Of a stretch of DNA of 64,000 nucleotides, positions 7,711 to 15,749 are shown in pieces. The stretch spans positions 5,216,049 through 5,280,048 of the forward strand of contig OY282352.1 in NCBI GenBank assembly GCA_958295495.1. Direction: 5' to 3'. Each line of letters opens with the position of its first letter. Position 1 is the first letter of the stretch. The notes below the pieces were generated by a model that saw only the letters and a program-made list of their open reading frames with translations, was not told the origin of the DNA and searched no databases. This DNA is from an uncultured Latescibacterota bacterium (lineage in GTDB: Bacteria > Latescibacterota > UBA2968 > UBA8231). A program made the translations under genes and the position numbers.

Positions 7711-10314
7711 ATGCTAGCACAACTGAACAAAAAGCTGTGGGATTGGTTGACCGTTTGGAACGCCTTGCTGGCCAAAACGGAGCAGGAGGCGACCCTCCAG
7801 CGCAACGAGCATCGCCTCCTCGTCTTCTTTCACGGCTATAGTTTGGCCCACGTGATTCGTCCGCTGGTGGTGGCGCGTGCGCTGCGCCAGCGCGGGTACG
7901 AGGTCGTCTTCGCCGGGCGGGGGCCGCACACCCCGCGCATCGAGGCCGAAGGCTTCACACTCTACGACGTCGAAACCATGCCGCAACAGCGCATGGACGA
8001 ATACGTAGCGCGGAGCGACTACGCCTATTACGACGACGCGTGGATCCGGCACTGCATCCAAGCCGAGCAAGCGCTCGTGCGCCAAGTGCAGCCCTCCTTA
8101 CTCATCGGCGATTTTCGCCCCACGTTGCGGCTAACGGCCGCCTTGGAGGGCATCGACATCGCCCTGATAGACGCGGCGTACAACCTGCCCACCTATTCTA
8201 GCCCCATTCGCCTGCCCGATTACTTCCCGAGGCAAACCGGCCGCTTTGACGAATATCTGGCCGAACACTTCGCCCAGACGCGGCCCCATCGCAGCGCGTT
8301 TCTGATGGCCGATGTGCCTCCGTTCCATCCGTCGGCCGGGCCGGTGCCTCCCTCCCATCACTACGTCGGCCCACTCATCGAAGACGAGCCAATAGCCGAT
8401 GAACCGCCCGCGGCCCTATCCGACGCTGGTTGGAACACCTCGCTGCCCCTCATCTATTTCAACGCCGGCAGCACGGGCGTAGATGACCGCTTGTTGCCCG
8501 CCGTTCTGCGGGCCTTGGCCCCCTTGCCCTATCGCCTGCTGGTGACCACAGCCGGCCGCTATGCGGTGGAAGCCCCGTCGGACAACGTGCGGATCGTCGA
8601 GTACCTGCCCGCCCGCTTGGCCATGCGCCAAGCCGCGCTTTTTATCGGCCTTGGCGGCATTGGCTCCATCTACCACGCGCTGGCCGAGGGCGTGCCCATC
8701 ATAGGGGCCCCTGAGCACCTCGATCAAGAGTACCACCTCAACCGAGTGCGCGACCTCGGGCTGGGCCTGAAACTGCCGCGCCAGCGCTTTGCCCAACCCA
8801 AGGATCTCCTCCAGCAGGTGCGCTACCTATTCGACCACTACGAGGAATTCAGCACCCGCTGTGCCGCCTTTGCCGGCCATATATCCGCTTATAAAGGCGG
8901 GGACACAGCGGCGGATGTGATCGACGGGATGATCTATCACAACGACCCGATTGAGCAGGACAACATGGTGTCAGAGGACGAATTCATCCGCCATCTCTAC
9001 CCCCTCACCGCCACCGCTTCCCTGCCGACCCTCCGCGCCCTACTCGCCGAGGCGCGCCAGCGGGGCATACCTCACGTGCAGCGGGGACGGCTGGCGTGGT
9101 ACGACAAGCGGACCTCGTGGAACTGGCTCTACGACCACGAGCCGCGCTTCTTCGAGCTGGATTACCAAATGCGGGAAAGGATGCGAGCACCTTTTCTCGC
9201 GCATCGCAACGGCAAGCTAAAGGCCCAGCAAGCTAGCCAGCGCTACCGATTGACGTACACCTACAAGGCGCATGTCGCCGCTTGCGAGACCACTCAATCG
9301 GCACAGCTATTTTTGCCCTATCCGCTGCGCCTGCCCCAGCAGCCGGTCGTCGAGCTTATTGCCTGCAATCCAAGCGGATTGCGCCCGTATCTGGCTCCCC
9401 ACGCCGGCTTCTTCTACGCCTACCCCTGCTCTATTGACCCAGCCGATGGGACGCTGGAGTTCTCGTATTCCTGCGAGGTCGAGGTGCATAACTTGCCCAT
9501 GGCCGGGCGCGTTTCCGCGCCGCTGACGCCGAGCGAGCACCGCCACTACACCGAAGTAGAAGACTCCTTGCGCCGATCGCGGCTGGTGCGCGACTTCCTC
9601 GCCGATTTGCAGCTCGACGAACCGGGCCTAGGCGAGGTCGCTAAGGCGCGTCGCCTATACGAGCACCTAGTGCGCAGCAAGCGCTTCCAGAAAACCAATG
9701 AAAAGTGCCAGTGCCTAGCATGTAGCACATCTATCGCGCTCCGCGACGACAGCGGCCACTGCATTACTCTGAGCCGCACCTACATGGCCCTGTGCCGCTT
9801 GTTGGGCATCCCGGCCCGCGAGGTGACCGGCGGCTTGGTCGTAGCGCCGCAAGGGCCGGACCGCTATGGCATTAGCACCTACGACACGCCCATCTTCGGC
9901 CACACTTGGGTGGAGCTATACACGAGCGAGACCGGCTGGTTGCCGGTGGAATTTCACGGCATCGCCTTGGGCAGCCATGCCATGACCGCGGACAACGTCG
10001 CCGACCCCTTGCTGCGCCAGCGCATTGAGCGGCACAGCGAAGCATTTCTCGAGTACTACTTTGGCCACCTAGACTGCCACCGGGTGATGTGCTCCCAATC
10101 GGTCAAAGACATCCCGCAACTCATGGTGCCCAACCCCAACGCCGCCACCGAACCCAACCGGCCCCTGACCATACCCGAAGGCCTACACTACGAATGCCAC
10201 TTGACCTTCGCCCCCCCACCCCTTCAGCCCGTCCCCTCCCATCACTCCCCCCTCGGGGGGGAGTCGCCGCCCCCGGCGGCGGTGGGGGGCCTACCCCCAA
10301 GGAGCACGCCATGA
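7711..10314 (+). CDS. Glycosyltransferase (GT-B, MGT-like) fused to a transglutaminase-like domain (867 aa)
   Basis: Residues about 30-410 form a GT-B fold of the MGT/UGT type: N-terminal GYSLAHVIRPLVVARAL, YFNAGSTG at about 248, and the donor-binding block GLGGIGSIYHALAEGVPIIGAPEHLDQ at about 312-340. After a linker, residues about 490-600 look like the beta domain that precedes bacterial transglutaminase cores. The core follows with DSGHC (Cys684), CRLLGIPAREVTGG, GHTWVELY (His731) and GWLPVE (Glu747, where Asp is usual). No signal peptide, so cytoplasmic. The last ~25 residues are translated REP element and probably not a domain. ATGA overlap with the next gene means translational coupling. 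Substrate unknown; modification of the small peptides is speculative. Confidence 0.8.
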   Translation: MLAQLNKKLWDWLTVWNALLAKTEQEATLQRNEHRLLVFFHGYSLAHVIRPLVVARALRQRGYEVVFAGRGPHTPRIEAEGFTLYDVETMPQQRMDEYVARSDYAYYDDAWIRHCIQAEQALVRQVQPSLLIGDFRPTLRLTAALEGIDIALIDAAYNLPTYSSPIRLPDYFPRQTGRFDEYLAEHFAQTRPHRSAFLMADVPPFHPSAGPVPPSHHYVGPLIEDEPIADEPPAALSDAGWNTSLPLIYFNAGSTGVDDRLLPAVLRALAPLPYRLLVTTAGRYAVEAPSDNVRIVEYLPARLAMRQAALFIGLGGIGSIYHALAEGVPIIGAPEHLDQEYHLNRVRDLGLGLKLPRQRFAQPKDLLQQVRYLFDHYEEFSTRCAAFAGHISAYKGGDTAADVIDGMIYHNDPIEQDNMVSEDEFIRHLYPLTATASLPTLRALLAEARQRGIPHVQRGRLAWYDKRTSWNWLYDHEPRFFELDYQMRERMRAPFLAHRNGKLKAQQASQRYRLTYTYKAHVAACETTQSAQLFLPYPLRLPQQPVVELIACNPSGLRPYLAPHAGFFYAYPCSIDPADGTLEFSYSCEVEVHNLPMAGRVSAPLTPSEHRHYTEVEDSLRRSRLVRDFLADLQLDEPGLGEVAKARRLYEHLVRSKRFQKTNEKCQCLACSTSIALRDDSGHCITLSRTYMALCRLLGIPAREVTGGLVVAPQGPDRYGISTYDTPIFGHTWVELYTSETGWLPVEFHGIALGSHAMTADNVADPLLRQRIERHSEAFLEYYFGHLDCHRVMCSQSVKDIPQLMVPNPNAATEPNRPLTIPEGLHYECHLTFAPPPLQPVPSHHSPLGGESPPPAAVGGLPPRSTP
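10236..10300. repeat. REP-like GC palindromic element, copy 3, inside coding sequence
   Basis: The element lies within the 3' end of the glycosyltransferase/transglutaminase gene and is translated as a Pro/Gly-rich tail. Its last bases, CCCCCAAGGAG, also provide the Shine-Dalgarno of the next gene. Confidence 0.8.
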
Positions 10315-11366
10315 ACCCCGATATTTCCGTCGTCATTGCCACCCACAACCAGCGGGCGCGGTTGCGCTTGGTGTTGTGCGGCTTGGCTTGTCAGCGTTTC
10401 CCCAAGGAGCGCTTTGAGATCATCGTCGTTGACGATGGCTGCACCGATGGCACGGACGCCATGTTGGCCGCTGAATATCCAGCGGTGCGCGTAGTGGAGA
10501 TGCGGCCCAATGTGGGGCGCTGCAGGGCGCGCAACGCCGGCGTCGAACAAGCGCACGGAGAATTGGTGGCCTTTCTCGACAGCGACGCCTTGCCGCATCC
10601 CAATTGGCTGGCGCAGCTCTGGGCGGCATGGGAACGCGGGGGACGCCAGTGCTATGTGTGCGGCTTCCTGTATAGTCTGCCGCTCATTGAGTATCTGCCC
10701 GACCCGCAGCAGGCCGTCTTTGACCCCGAGCGCACCCCGAGCGTTGTGGCCGACTTCCTGCTGATCAATCGGGAGCAGGTGCTGATCACCGAAGACCAAA
10801 TCCGCCACGACTTTGCCGGCATCCACGCCCGCGCCCAAGAAAGCGGCTATCCCTTTGACGAACTCAAGGCCATGCAGGATCAGGTCGTGGAACTGTACGC
10901 GGCGCATCCCGATTCGCCGGTGGGTTTTCTCGGCTTTTATCCGCACAACAGCGCAGTGCCGCGCCAAGCCTTCTGCGAGGTGGGCGGCTTTGCCGCGGAC
11001 ATTCCGTTTTCCGAGGGATGGGATTTGGCCTATCGGTTGCAGCGCGCTGGCGTCGGTCCGGGCTTTGCCCGCCGCGCCCTGACCTATCACTTGTACCACT
11101 ATCACGAGTTTTCCGACCCGAGCAAACTCGCCGCCGAGCAACGCACACGGGACCAAGCCATTGACTATATGGTGCGGGAAAACCGCGACCCCAAGCTGCG
11201 GTTGATCGAACTGTGGCGGGTGGGTATCTGGCCCGATCCGCTCATCCCCGCCGAACTGGTCTTGCGCGACCTGTTGCACTTTCACGAGCGGTACGGCGAG
11301 GTATCGCCCGACGAGATGACCGAGATAGAAGCCTTGCTGGGGCGGCATCCCGCCCGGGCGGCCTGA
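10311..11366 (+). CDS. Family 2 glycosyltransferase (351 aa)
   Basis: GT-A fold sugar transferase. It starts MNPDISVVIATHNQ and carries the nucleotide-binding EIIVVDDGCTDGT (about 38-50), GRCRARNAG (about 68-76) and the metal-binding LVAFLDSDALPHP (about 83-95). A downstream HNSAVPRQAFCEVGGF...EGWDLAYRLQRAG block is the acceptor-side region typical of the family. No membrane segment. The start at 10311 is chosen for the AAGGAG Shine-Dalgarno and the ATGA overlap with the previous stop. It shares operon 2 with the MGT-like enzyme and PermA copy 3. A severely deleted copy lies at 18891-19031. Confidence 0.88.
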   Translation: MNPDISVVIATHNQRARLRLVLCGLACQRFPKERFEIIVVDDGCTDGTDAMLAAEYPAVRVVEMRPNVGRCRARNAGVEQAHGELVAFLDSDALPHPNWLAQLWAAWERGGRQCYVCGFLYSLPLIEYLPDPQQAVFDPERTPSVVADFLLINREQVLITEDQIRHDFAGIHARAQESGYPFDELKAMQDQVVELYAAHPDSPVGFLGFYPHNSAVPRQAFCEVGGFAADIPFSEGWDLAYRLQRAGVGPGFARRALTYHLYHYHEFSDPSKLAAEQRTRDQAIDYMVRENRDPKLRLIELWRVGIWPDPLIPAELVLRDLLHFHERYGEVSPDEMTEIEALLGRHPARAA

Positions 11367-11430
11367 AAATCCGGGTGCAGCCCCAAGTCTGCGCCGCAGC
11401 CATTCGCCTTCCACCGATAGGAGCCACGCC

Positions 11431-13002
11431 ATGATCGGCATTGTATTCAGAAAAGAGATGCTCAGCCATCTGCTCAGCCAGCGCTTCGCCGCGTGTACCG
11501 CTCTCGCCGTGGTGCTCATCATCGCCAACGGGATGCTCACCAGCCAAGCCTATGTCCAGAAAAAGGCCAGCTACCTCACCCAGCGCGCCGTTGAGGAGAC
11601 CAAACTGCCCGAAATCACTTATTACTCGGTCCTAGGCTCGGACACGAACGACGCCGACGGGTCTCCACTCATAGACAAGGCGGCCCCGCGTGCCCTACGG
11701 CCCCCGCGTGCCTTAGAGGTGTTCGCCCAAGGCGTCGAACAAGAGGTGGGGCAGGCCTTCAAGGTCCTGCTCTTTGAGGTGCCCCACCAAACCGAGGCGA
11801 TTGTGCCCTTCCAGTCGGGCAATCCCTACCTCGCCATCTTTGCCTTCTTCGACATGGTGTACATCTTCCAACTCGTGCTCGGCTTGCTGGCCATCCTCAT
11901 CGCCAGCGAGACCGTCTCCGGCGAGAAGGAGGACAGCACCCTGCGGCTGATGCTGACGACCAACGTCAGCCGCGCTCAAGTCCTCGCGGGTAAAATTCTC
12001 GCGGGCCTGACCACGCTGGCGATTCCGACGGCCTTGGGCTTTATCCTACTGATGATCTTGCTGTTGGGCACCGAGCAGGTTGAAGTCGGGGTCGGCGAGT
12101 GGGTGCGGGTGGGCTTGCTGTTGGCACTGTCGCTGCTGTATCTGCTGGTGTTCTACCTGATTGGGCTGGCCATCTCGTGCGCGACGCACCGCTCGGCGAC
12201 CAGCTTGATTTACGCGCTGTTTACGTGGGCGCTACTGGCGATTGTGCTGCCCGACAGTATCACGGCCTTGCTCAACGAGCAGGCCAACATGGGCGAAAAG
12301 CACAAGCAAGCCCATCACCAAGCCGCGCAAGTGTGGCAGGAGTTCGATCAAAAGGCCACCGACCTCGTTCGGGCGCACGGCCAGACCCAGTACCCTCCCC
12401 ACCAGATGATTGAGCGGCTCCCTCCACAGACGGGACGCGGAACGGAAACCGCCATTCAGGGTGGCCCATACTCTTCCACTAACGAGCAGATCTTCGGTCT
12501 CTATCTAACGAATGTCGTCGATTCGCCGGCACTTGCGAAGTTCCAAGACATCATGCGCACCGGCGAGCGGTTGCGCCTGAAGTACGCCCAGCGCGCTTGG
12601 AACGCCAAAGCCCCCCTCATCGAAAACTTCCCCCGCCGCATCCAACGCTGGAACGCCTATCTCCAGCGCCTCCTGCCCGCTGGCGCATACACCCAAGCCG
12701 CCAGTGCTTTCGCCGGTACTAGCCGCCGTGAATACTACGACTTCATCGACCAAGTCCGCACCTATCGCGGACAGATCATCACCTTCCTCGAAGAGCGCGA
12801 TGCGTTTGGTTCCCGCGAGTGGTTCAACGACGACGAAGGCTGGCGCGCCGACCTGCGCGACCTGCCGAGGTTTCACGAGCGCGGCTGGACGGTCGCCAAG
12901 AGTCTGCGCCACGCTTTGCCAGATCTAACCGCCCTGTTGCTCTATGCAATCGTGCTCTTTGTCGTCGCCAACCGCCTCTTTGCCCGCTACGACGCCCAGT
13001 GA
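11431..13002 (+). CDS. ABC-2 permease, PermA family copy 3 (523 aa)
   Basis: Full-length PermA: MIGIVFRKEMLSHLLSQRF start, SGEKEDSTLRLML loop at about 155, six predicted membrane segments and the NRLFARYDAQ end. It is closest to copy 5 (19063), sharing the RKEM start, PDSITALLNEQ and SAFAGTSRREYYDF. AGGAGCCACGCC precedes the ATG. No PermB follows; the next feature is a promoter region, so it ends operon 2. Its variable patches are TNDADGSPLID (about 70-80) and RLPPQTGRGTETAIQGG (about 328-345). It may pair with a PermB made elsewhere (inference). Confidence 0.87.
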   Translation: MIGIVFRKEMLSHLLSQRFAACTALAVVLIIANGMLTSQAYVQKKASYLTQRAVEETKLPEITYYSVLGSDTNDADGSPLIDKAAPRALRPPRALEVFAQGVEQEVGQAFKVLLFEVPHQTEAIVPFQSGNPYLAIFAFFDMVYIFQLVLGLLAILIASETVSGEKEDSTLRLMLTTNVSRAQVLAGKILAGLTTLAIPTALGFILLMILLLGTEQVEVGVGEWVRVGLLLALSLLYLLVFYLIGLAISCATHRSATSLIYALFTWALLAIVLPDSITALLNEQANMGEKHKQAHHQAAQVWQEFDQKATDLVRAHGQTQYPPHQMIERLPPQTGRGTETAIQGGPYSSTNEQIFGLYLTNVVDSPALAKFQDIMRTGERLRLKYAQRAWNAKAPLIENFPRRIQRWNAYLQRLLPAGAYTQAASAFAGTSRREYYDFIDQVRTYRGQIITFLEERDAFGSREWFNDDEGWRADLRDLPRFHERGWTVAKSLRHALPDLTALLLYAIVLFVVANRLFARYDAQ

Positions 13003-13069
13003 GACACCTGAAACCCCATAAGGGCGTAACGCGGGTAGCCCTGCCCGCTTGCACGTCTGGCCCCAGCGG
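13003..13069. repeat. Direct repeat downstream of PermA copies 3 and 5
   Basis: ACCTGAAACCCCATAAGGGC and the following TAACGCGGGTAGCCCTGCCC...CCCCAGCGGCC are repeated at about 20640-20706. The stretch contains GC-rich inverted pieces (CGGGTAGCCCTGCCCG) that could end transcripts. The repeat shows that the PermA tail and the following operon head were duplicated together. Confidence 0.75.
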
Positions 13070-13116
13070 CCCTAACATGTCCGTGCGATGTTTAGACGCA
13101 TTAAACGCGATAATTC

Positions 13117-13146
13117 GACGCACTTGTGCGATATATTGTCGCACTT
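13117..13146 (+). promoter_or_regulatory. Operator/upstream activator-like site of operon 3
   Basis: GACGCACTTGTGCGATATAT then TGTCGCACTT. It starts 173 bp upstream of the -24 element at 13290. Confidence 0.65.
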
Positions 13147-13289
13147 TTAGGCCGTCAAAGGGGTCTCGCAAAGGGACTGAGAGACCGGCGATAAAAATTT
13201 ATTTATTTTCCATAAGACATTATTTAACAATCGTTTATAATTCATACAATCAGAGGATTCGGCGCGATTGTCGCCCACTGGCCACACAT

Positions 13290-13305
13290 TGGCACGAAGA
13301 TTGCA
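13290..13305 (+). promoter_or_regulatory. sigma54 promoter of operon 3
   Basis: TGGCACGAAGATTGCA is an exact match to the sigma54 consensus. The conserved ACTGAGAGACCGGCGA and TTATTTAACAATCGTTTA boxes lie between it and the operator. Confidence 0.85.
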
Positions 13306-13343
13306 ATAGGTCTTACTGAAGCAACAGAAAGGAGGGAACGCTT

Positions 13344-13361
13344 ATGAAACACATCGTCTAA
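13344..13361 (+). CDS. Five-codon minigene (MKHIV) with strong Shine-Dalgarno
   Basis: AGAAAGGAGGGAACGCTT-ATG gives one of the best ribosome sites in the window, yet the frame closes after M-K-H-I-V. The same minigene recurs at 21090 with the same leader. It may be a leader peptide acting on the downstream peptide gene, or the stub of a lost gene. Confidence 0.4.
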   Translation: MKHIV

Positions 13362-13362
13362 A

Positions 13363-13407
13363 CTGGCCTCTAGCGGCCAGCACTTCACCTCGGAGATCGC
13401 CTCCGAG
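13363..13407. other. Two adjacent leader hairpins
   Basis: CTGGCC-N6-GGCCAG followed by CTCGGAG-ATCGC-CTCCGAG, between the minigene and the peptide 2 gene. Neither has a U-tract. An attenuation or RNA-stabilising role is inference. The copy at operon 4 has lost them together with most of the peptide gene. Confidence 0.45.
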
Positions 13408-13440
13408 ACAACGCAGCAAACCAGATCAAAGGAGATCATC

Positions 13441-13620
13441 ATGAAAAAGCGCATCATCCGGCTGGCCATTGGCCTCACGAGCTTGATCGCTAGCTTCCTG
13501 CCGCAGAAGGCCGAGGCTGATTTTTGCAGTATTGAGTGCCCTAACGATTCGTGCTCGGCAATCGGCACTCAGGTCGAGTGCATATGCGACGCATACGGGA
13601 ATTCGGTATGCAGCTCCTAA
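13441..13620 (+). CDS. Small Cys-rich secreted peptide 2 (59 aa)
   Basis: N-terminal signal peptide/leader MKKRIIRLAIGLTSLIASF-LPQKAEA with a good A-E-A cleavage site, then a 33-residue core containing six Cys (DFCSIECPNDSCSA and ECICDAYGNSVCSS), enough for three disulfides or for thioether-type modification. AAAGGAG lies 7 nt upstream of the ATG. It is the first complete gene of a sigma54 operon that also encodes YGG proteins and the PermA/PermB pair, which is the arrangement expected for an exported peptide. The leader has no double-Gly motif, so Sec export is the simplest reading. No known family recognised. Decayed relatives: 1835 and 21109. Confidence 0.7.
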   Translation: MKKRIIRLAIGLTSLIASFLPQKAEADFCSIECPNDSCSAIGTQVECICDAYGNSVCSS

Positions 13621-13744
13621 CCACCCTTCCGGAGCGGCTGCTCTAAGCCATTCGCCCACTCCTTCCACCTAACCCGCCCCGGGATAGTCGCTTAATCGCC
13701 GCTATCCCGGGGCAACCTAACCCAAACCCAGAAGAGGTATCTAG

Positions 13745-14569
13745 ATGAAAACTTTGCATTTCGCCCTAATCGCCGCTTGGTTCGCCACCGCCAGCGTCTC
13801 TGCCGAGCCGAAAGCCCAGTACGGCGGCTACTCCTACGACCCCGATAGCTGGCAAGTCTCTCTTCAAGCCTTTCACGACTATGTCAACCGCTTGGAGATG
13901 ATGAACGTCGAGGCCGGCGACGAGTTGCAGCAGGCCATCGCGGCCATCCCCGTCGAGGGAGACACGCCCATCACGCCCGCGCAAGAAGCCGACCTGCGCA
14001 CCTGGCTCTACGAGCTCTTAGTCGCCTTTTCGGTTTCCAGTAGCGACAGCCTCGCCGCCGCGTTTTACCTCCGCGAGGGCGTCAATAACCCCGAAGCGAT
14101 AGACAAGCTGAAAAACCAACTTGCAAGCAAGGGACTCCTAAAAGGCGAGACGCCTTTTGACATCTTCAAAGCAGGGCATCGGCAACGCCTCGACGACAAT
14201 GAATACGATTACTACTTTGGAAAGGTATCCTTTTTCGACAGCGCGTTTGAGGTGTCCGAAAGGCAGGCCAAGTACAGCTCTTATTTCGAGGACCTCATGG
14301 GCAGCGGCCTGTTTCCACCCATGAACGGGTCGAGTAACCCCTCCAAAATGAAGAGCGAGGTCCAAGAGCACCTCCAAGCAGGCAAACCGCAGACCTTTGT
14401 CGAGGTCATGCTCATCGTCGAAGAGCCCGAGGAGTTCGCCGCCTTCGAGGGCGTGGCGCGCACCCCGTTCTTCTTCCGCATGGCTTGGGATCCAGACAAG
14501 GCTATGTGGCGCCAAGTAGAGATCGTTTACGGCATTGGGACGTCGTATTTTCTGTTCAGTGACATTTAG
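13745..14569 (+). CDS. Secreted YGG-family protein 2 (274 aa)
   Basis: Signal peptide MKTLHFALIAAWFATASVSA, mature AEPKAQYGGYSYDPDS. It shares the family blocks NVEAGDELQQAIAAIP, QEADLRTWLYELLVAFSVS, SDSLAAAFYLREGVNNPEAI, YYFGKVSFFDSAFEV and EVMLIVEEPEEF...PFFFRMAWDP.KAMWRQVE. It is about 95% identical to the copy at 21274, differing mainly at residues about 180-200 (EDLMGSGLFPPMNGSS versus GDLMGSGLRPPTAASS). AGAAGAGG precedes the ATG. Likely periplasmic; function unknown. Confidence 0.78.
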   Translation: MKTLHFALIAAWFATASVSAEPKAQYGGYSYDPDSWQVSLQAFHDYVNRLEMMNVEAGDELQQAIAAIPVEGDTPITPAQEADLRTWLYELLVAFSVSSSDSLAAAFYLREGVNNPEAIDKLKNQLASKGLLKGETPFDIFKAGHRQRLDDNEYDYYFGKVSFFDSAFEVSERQAKYSSYFEDLMGSGLFPPMNGSSNPSKMKSEVQEHLQAGKPQTFVEVMLIVEEPEEFAAFEGVARTPFFFRMAWDPDKAMWRQVEIVYGIGTSYFLFSDI

Positions 14570-14578
14570 GCCAAGCCC

Positions 14579-14669
14579 CTAAGTACACGACACCTACGTT
14601 GAGGCCGCGTCTTTTCGAGCGGACCGGACGCCCGCTCGCCCGGCTGAAACCTTAGTGTCGTGTACTTAG
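14579..14669. mobile_element. 91-bp miniature inverted-repeat element (MITE-like)
   Basis: Ends are perfect 15-bp inverted repeats, CTAAGTACACGACAC and GTGTCGTGTACTTAG. It is flanked by a 9-bp direct repeat GCCAAGCCC (14570-14578 and 14670-14678). The paralogous locus after the YGG copy 4 stop (22098 onward) has a single GCCAAGCCC followed by AACGGAGC, that is, an empty site. This is strong evidence of transposition by a non-autonomous element. The 61-bp interior encodes nothing. Confidence 0.88.
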
Positions 14670-14708
14670 GCCAAGCCCAACGGAGCTAAAAAAGAAAAGG
14701 AGTTCACG

Positions 14709-14792
14709 ATGAAAACTTTATCGCTTCGCGTCCTATCTTTCGCCCTAATCGCCGGGCACTTCCACACCACTCACTTAGGAGAAAGATCATGA
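14709..14792 (+). pseudogene. 5' fragment of a YGG-family gene
   Basis: MKTLSLRVLSFALIA matches the first 15 residues of the YGG protein at 22138, including its upstream AAAAAAGAAAAGGAG, then diverges into GHFHTTHLGERS. The frame ends on the ATGA of the next YGG gene. A gene like 22138 has been replaced by the 14789 gene through recombination. Confidence 0.75.
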
Positions 14793-15670
14793 ACAAGCTA
14801 ACGCTAAAAGTAGCGGCCTTGGTCGCCGTCTATCTCAGTGTCTCCAGCGCTGCCGCTGCCGAGCCTAAGCCCCAGTACGGCGGCTTTTCGCCCGATGCCG
14901 ACGGGCACCAAGCCTATCTCGACTACATCCATGGCCTAGAGATGATCCCGGTCGAGGCCGGCGACGAATTGCCGCAGGCTGTCGAGGCCATTCCTATCGA
15001 GTCGGACATCGCCCTTACTTCCGAGCAAGAAGCCGACCTGCGCGGCTGGCTCTGCGACTTTCTGATCGCCTTTTCCGTCTCCGGCAACGACAGCCTTGCC
15101 GCCGAGTTTTACTTGCGCGAAGGCGTCAATAATCCCGATGGAATACAGAAGATCAAAGAGCAACTTGCAGCCTTTGCAAGCGGCCCCGCAGCCGCCCGGC
15201 TAAAGTCAATGGGGAAGGAGATTCCCGAGCAGCCTGCTGACGATACGCCCTTTGCCCTCTTCCAAGCCATGCATAGATTCAGCCTCAACATGAAAGGGCG
15301 CGATTACTTCTTCGGCAACGCCTCCTTTTTCGACAGCTCGTACCGAATATTTGAACTGCAAGGGGCATATAAGAGCTATGCGAACTACGCCACGACCCAC
15401 GGCCTGCTCCCTACGGGGGGCCACATAGAGTGGGCCCCCAAGCTGAGAAAAGAGATTGAAGAAAGACTAAAGGCGGGCGAGCAGTGGGTAGTTGCCGAGT
15501 TCATGTTCATCGCCGAAGAGCCTGAAGACTCCGCCGACTTTGAAAAGGGGCCGGTGCGCCACCCGTTTTTCGTGCGACTCGTCTGGAGCCCAGAGAAGGC
15601 TATGTGGCGTCTTGTAGAAGCCTTCGCGCCTAATAACGCGCCGGTTCTTTTTTTATTGAAGTCAACGTAA
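14789..15670 (+). CDS. Secreted YGG-family protein 3 (293 aa)
   Basis: Signal peptide MNKLTLKVAALVAVYLSVSSAAAA, then EPKPQYGGFSPDADG. It carries the family blocks (VEAGDELPQAVEAIP, QEADLRGWLCDFLIAFSVSGNDSLAAEFYLREGVNN, RDYFFGNASFFDSSY, EFMFIAEEPED..DFE..PVRHPFFVRLVWSPEKAMWRLVE). It is most similar to copy 1 at 3213, sharing THGLLP..G..EWAPKLR.EIE. AGGAG precedes the ATG by 7 nt. PermA copy 4 follows 79 bp downstream. Function unknown; likely periplasmic. Confidence 0.77.
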   Translation: MNKLTLKVAALVAVYLSVSSAAAAEPKPQYGGFSPDADGHQAYLDYIHGLEMIPVEAGDELPQAVEAIPIESDIALTSEQEADLRGWLCDFLIAFSVSGNDSLAAEFYLREGVNNPDGIQKIKEQLAAFASGPAAARLKSMGKEIPEQPADDTPFALFQAMHRFSLNMKGRDYFFGNASFFDSSYRIFELQGAYKSYANYATTHGLLPTGGHIEWAPKLRKEIEERLKAGEQWVVAEFMFIAEEPEDSADFEKGPVRHPFFVRLVWSPEKAMWRLVEAFAPNNAPVLFLLKST

Positions 15671-15749
15671 TCCAGCCTTGTAGCCAATGCGATTGAGGCG
15701 GCCTCCAAGCTAGCTCGGAGGCCGCCTCAATCAACCTAGGAGCCGCACC

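Noticed and set aside
10242..11540. 432-residue minus-strand open frame opposite GT2
   Set aside because: It spans the REP element and the antisense of GT2 and PermA; GT2 has all its family motifs on the plus strand.
12819..13319. 166-residue plus-strand open frame running into the operon 3 promoter region
   Set aside because: It starts inside PermA 3 in another frame and its tail crosses the operator and AT-rich box; no family features.
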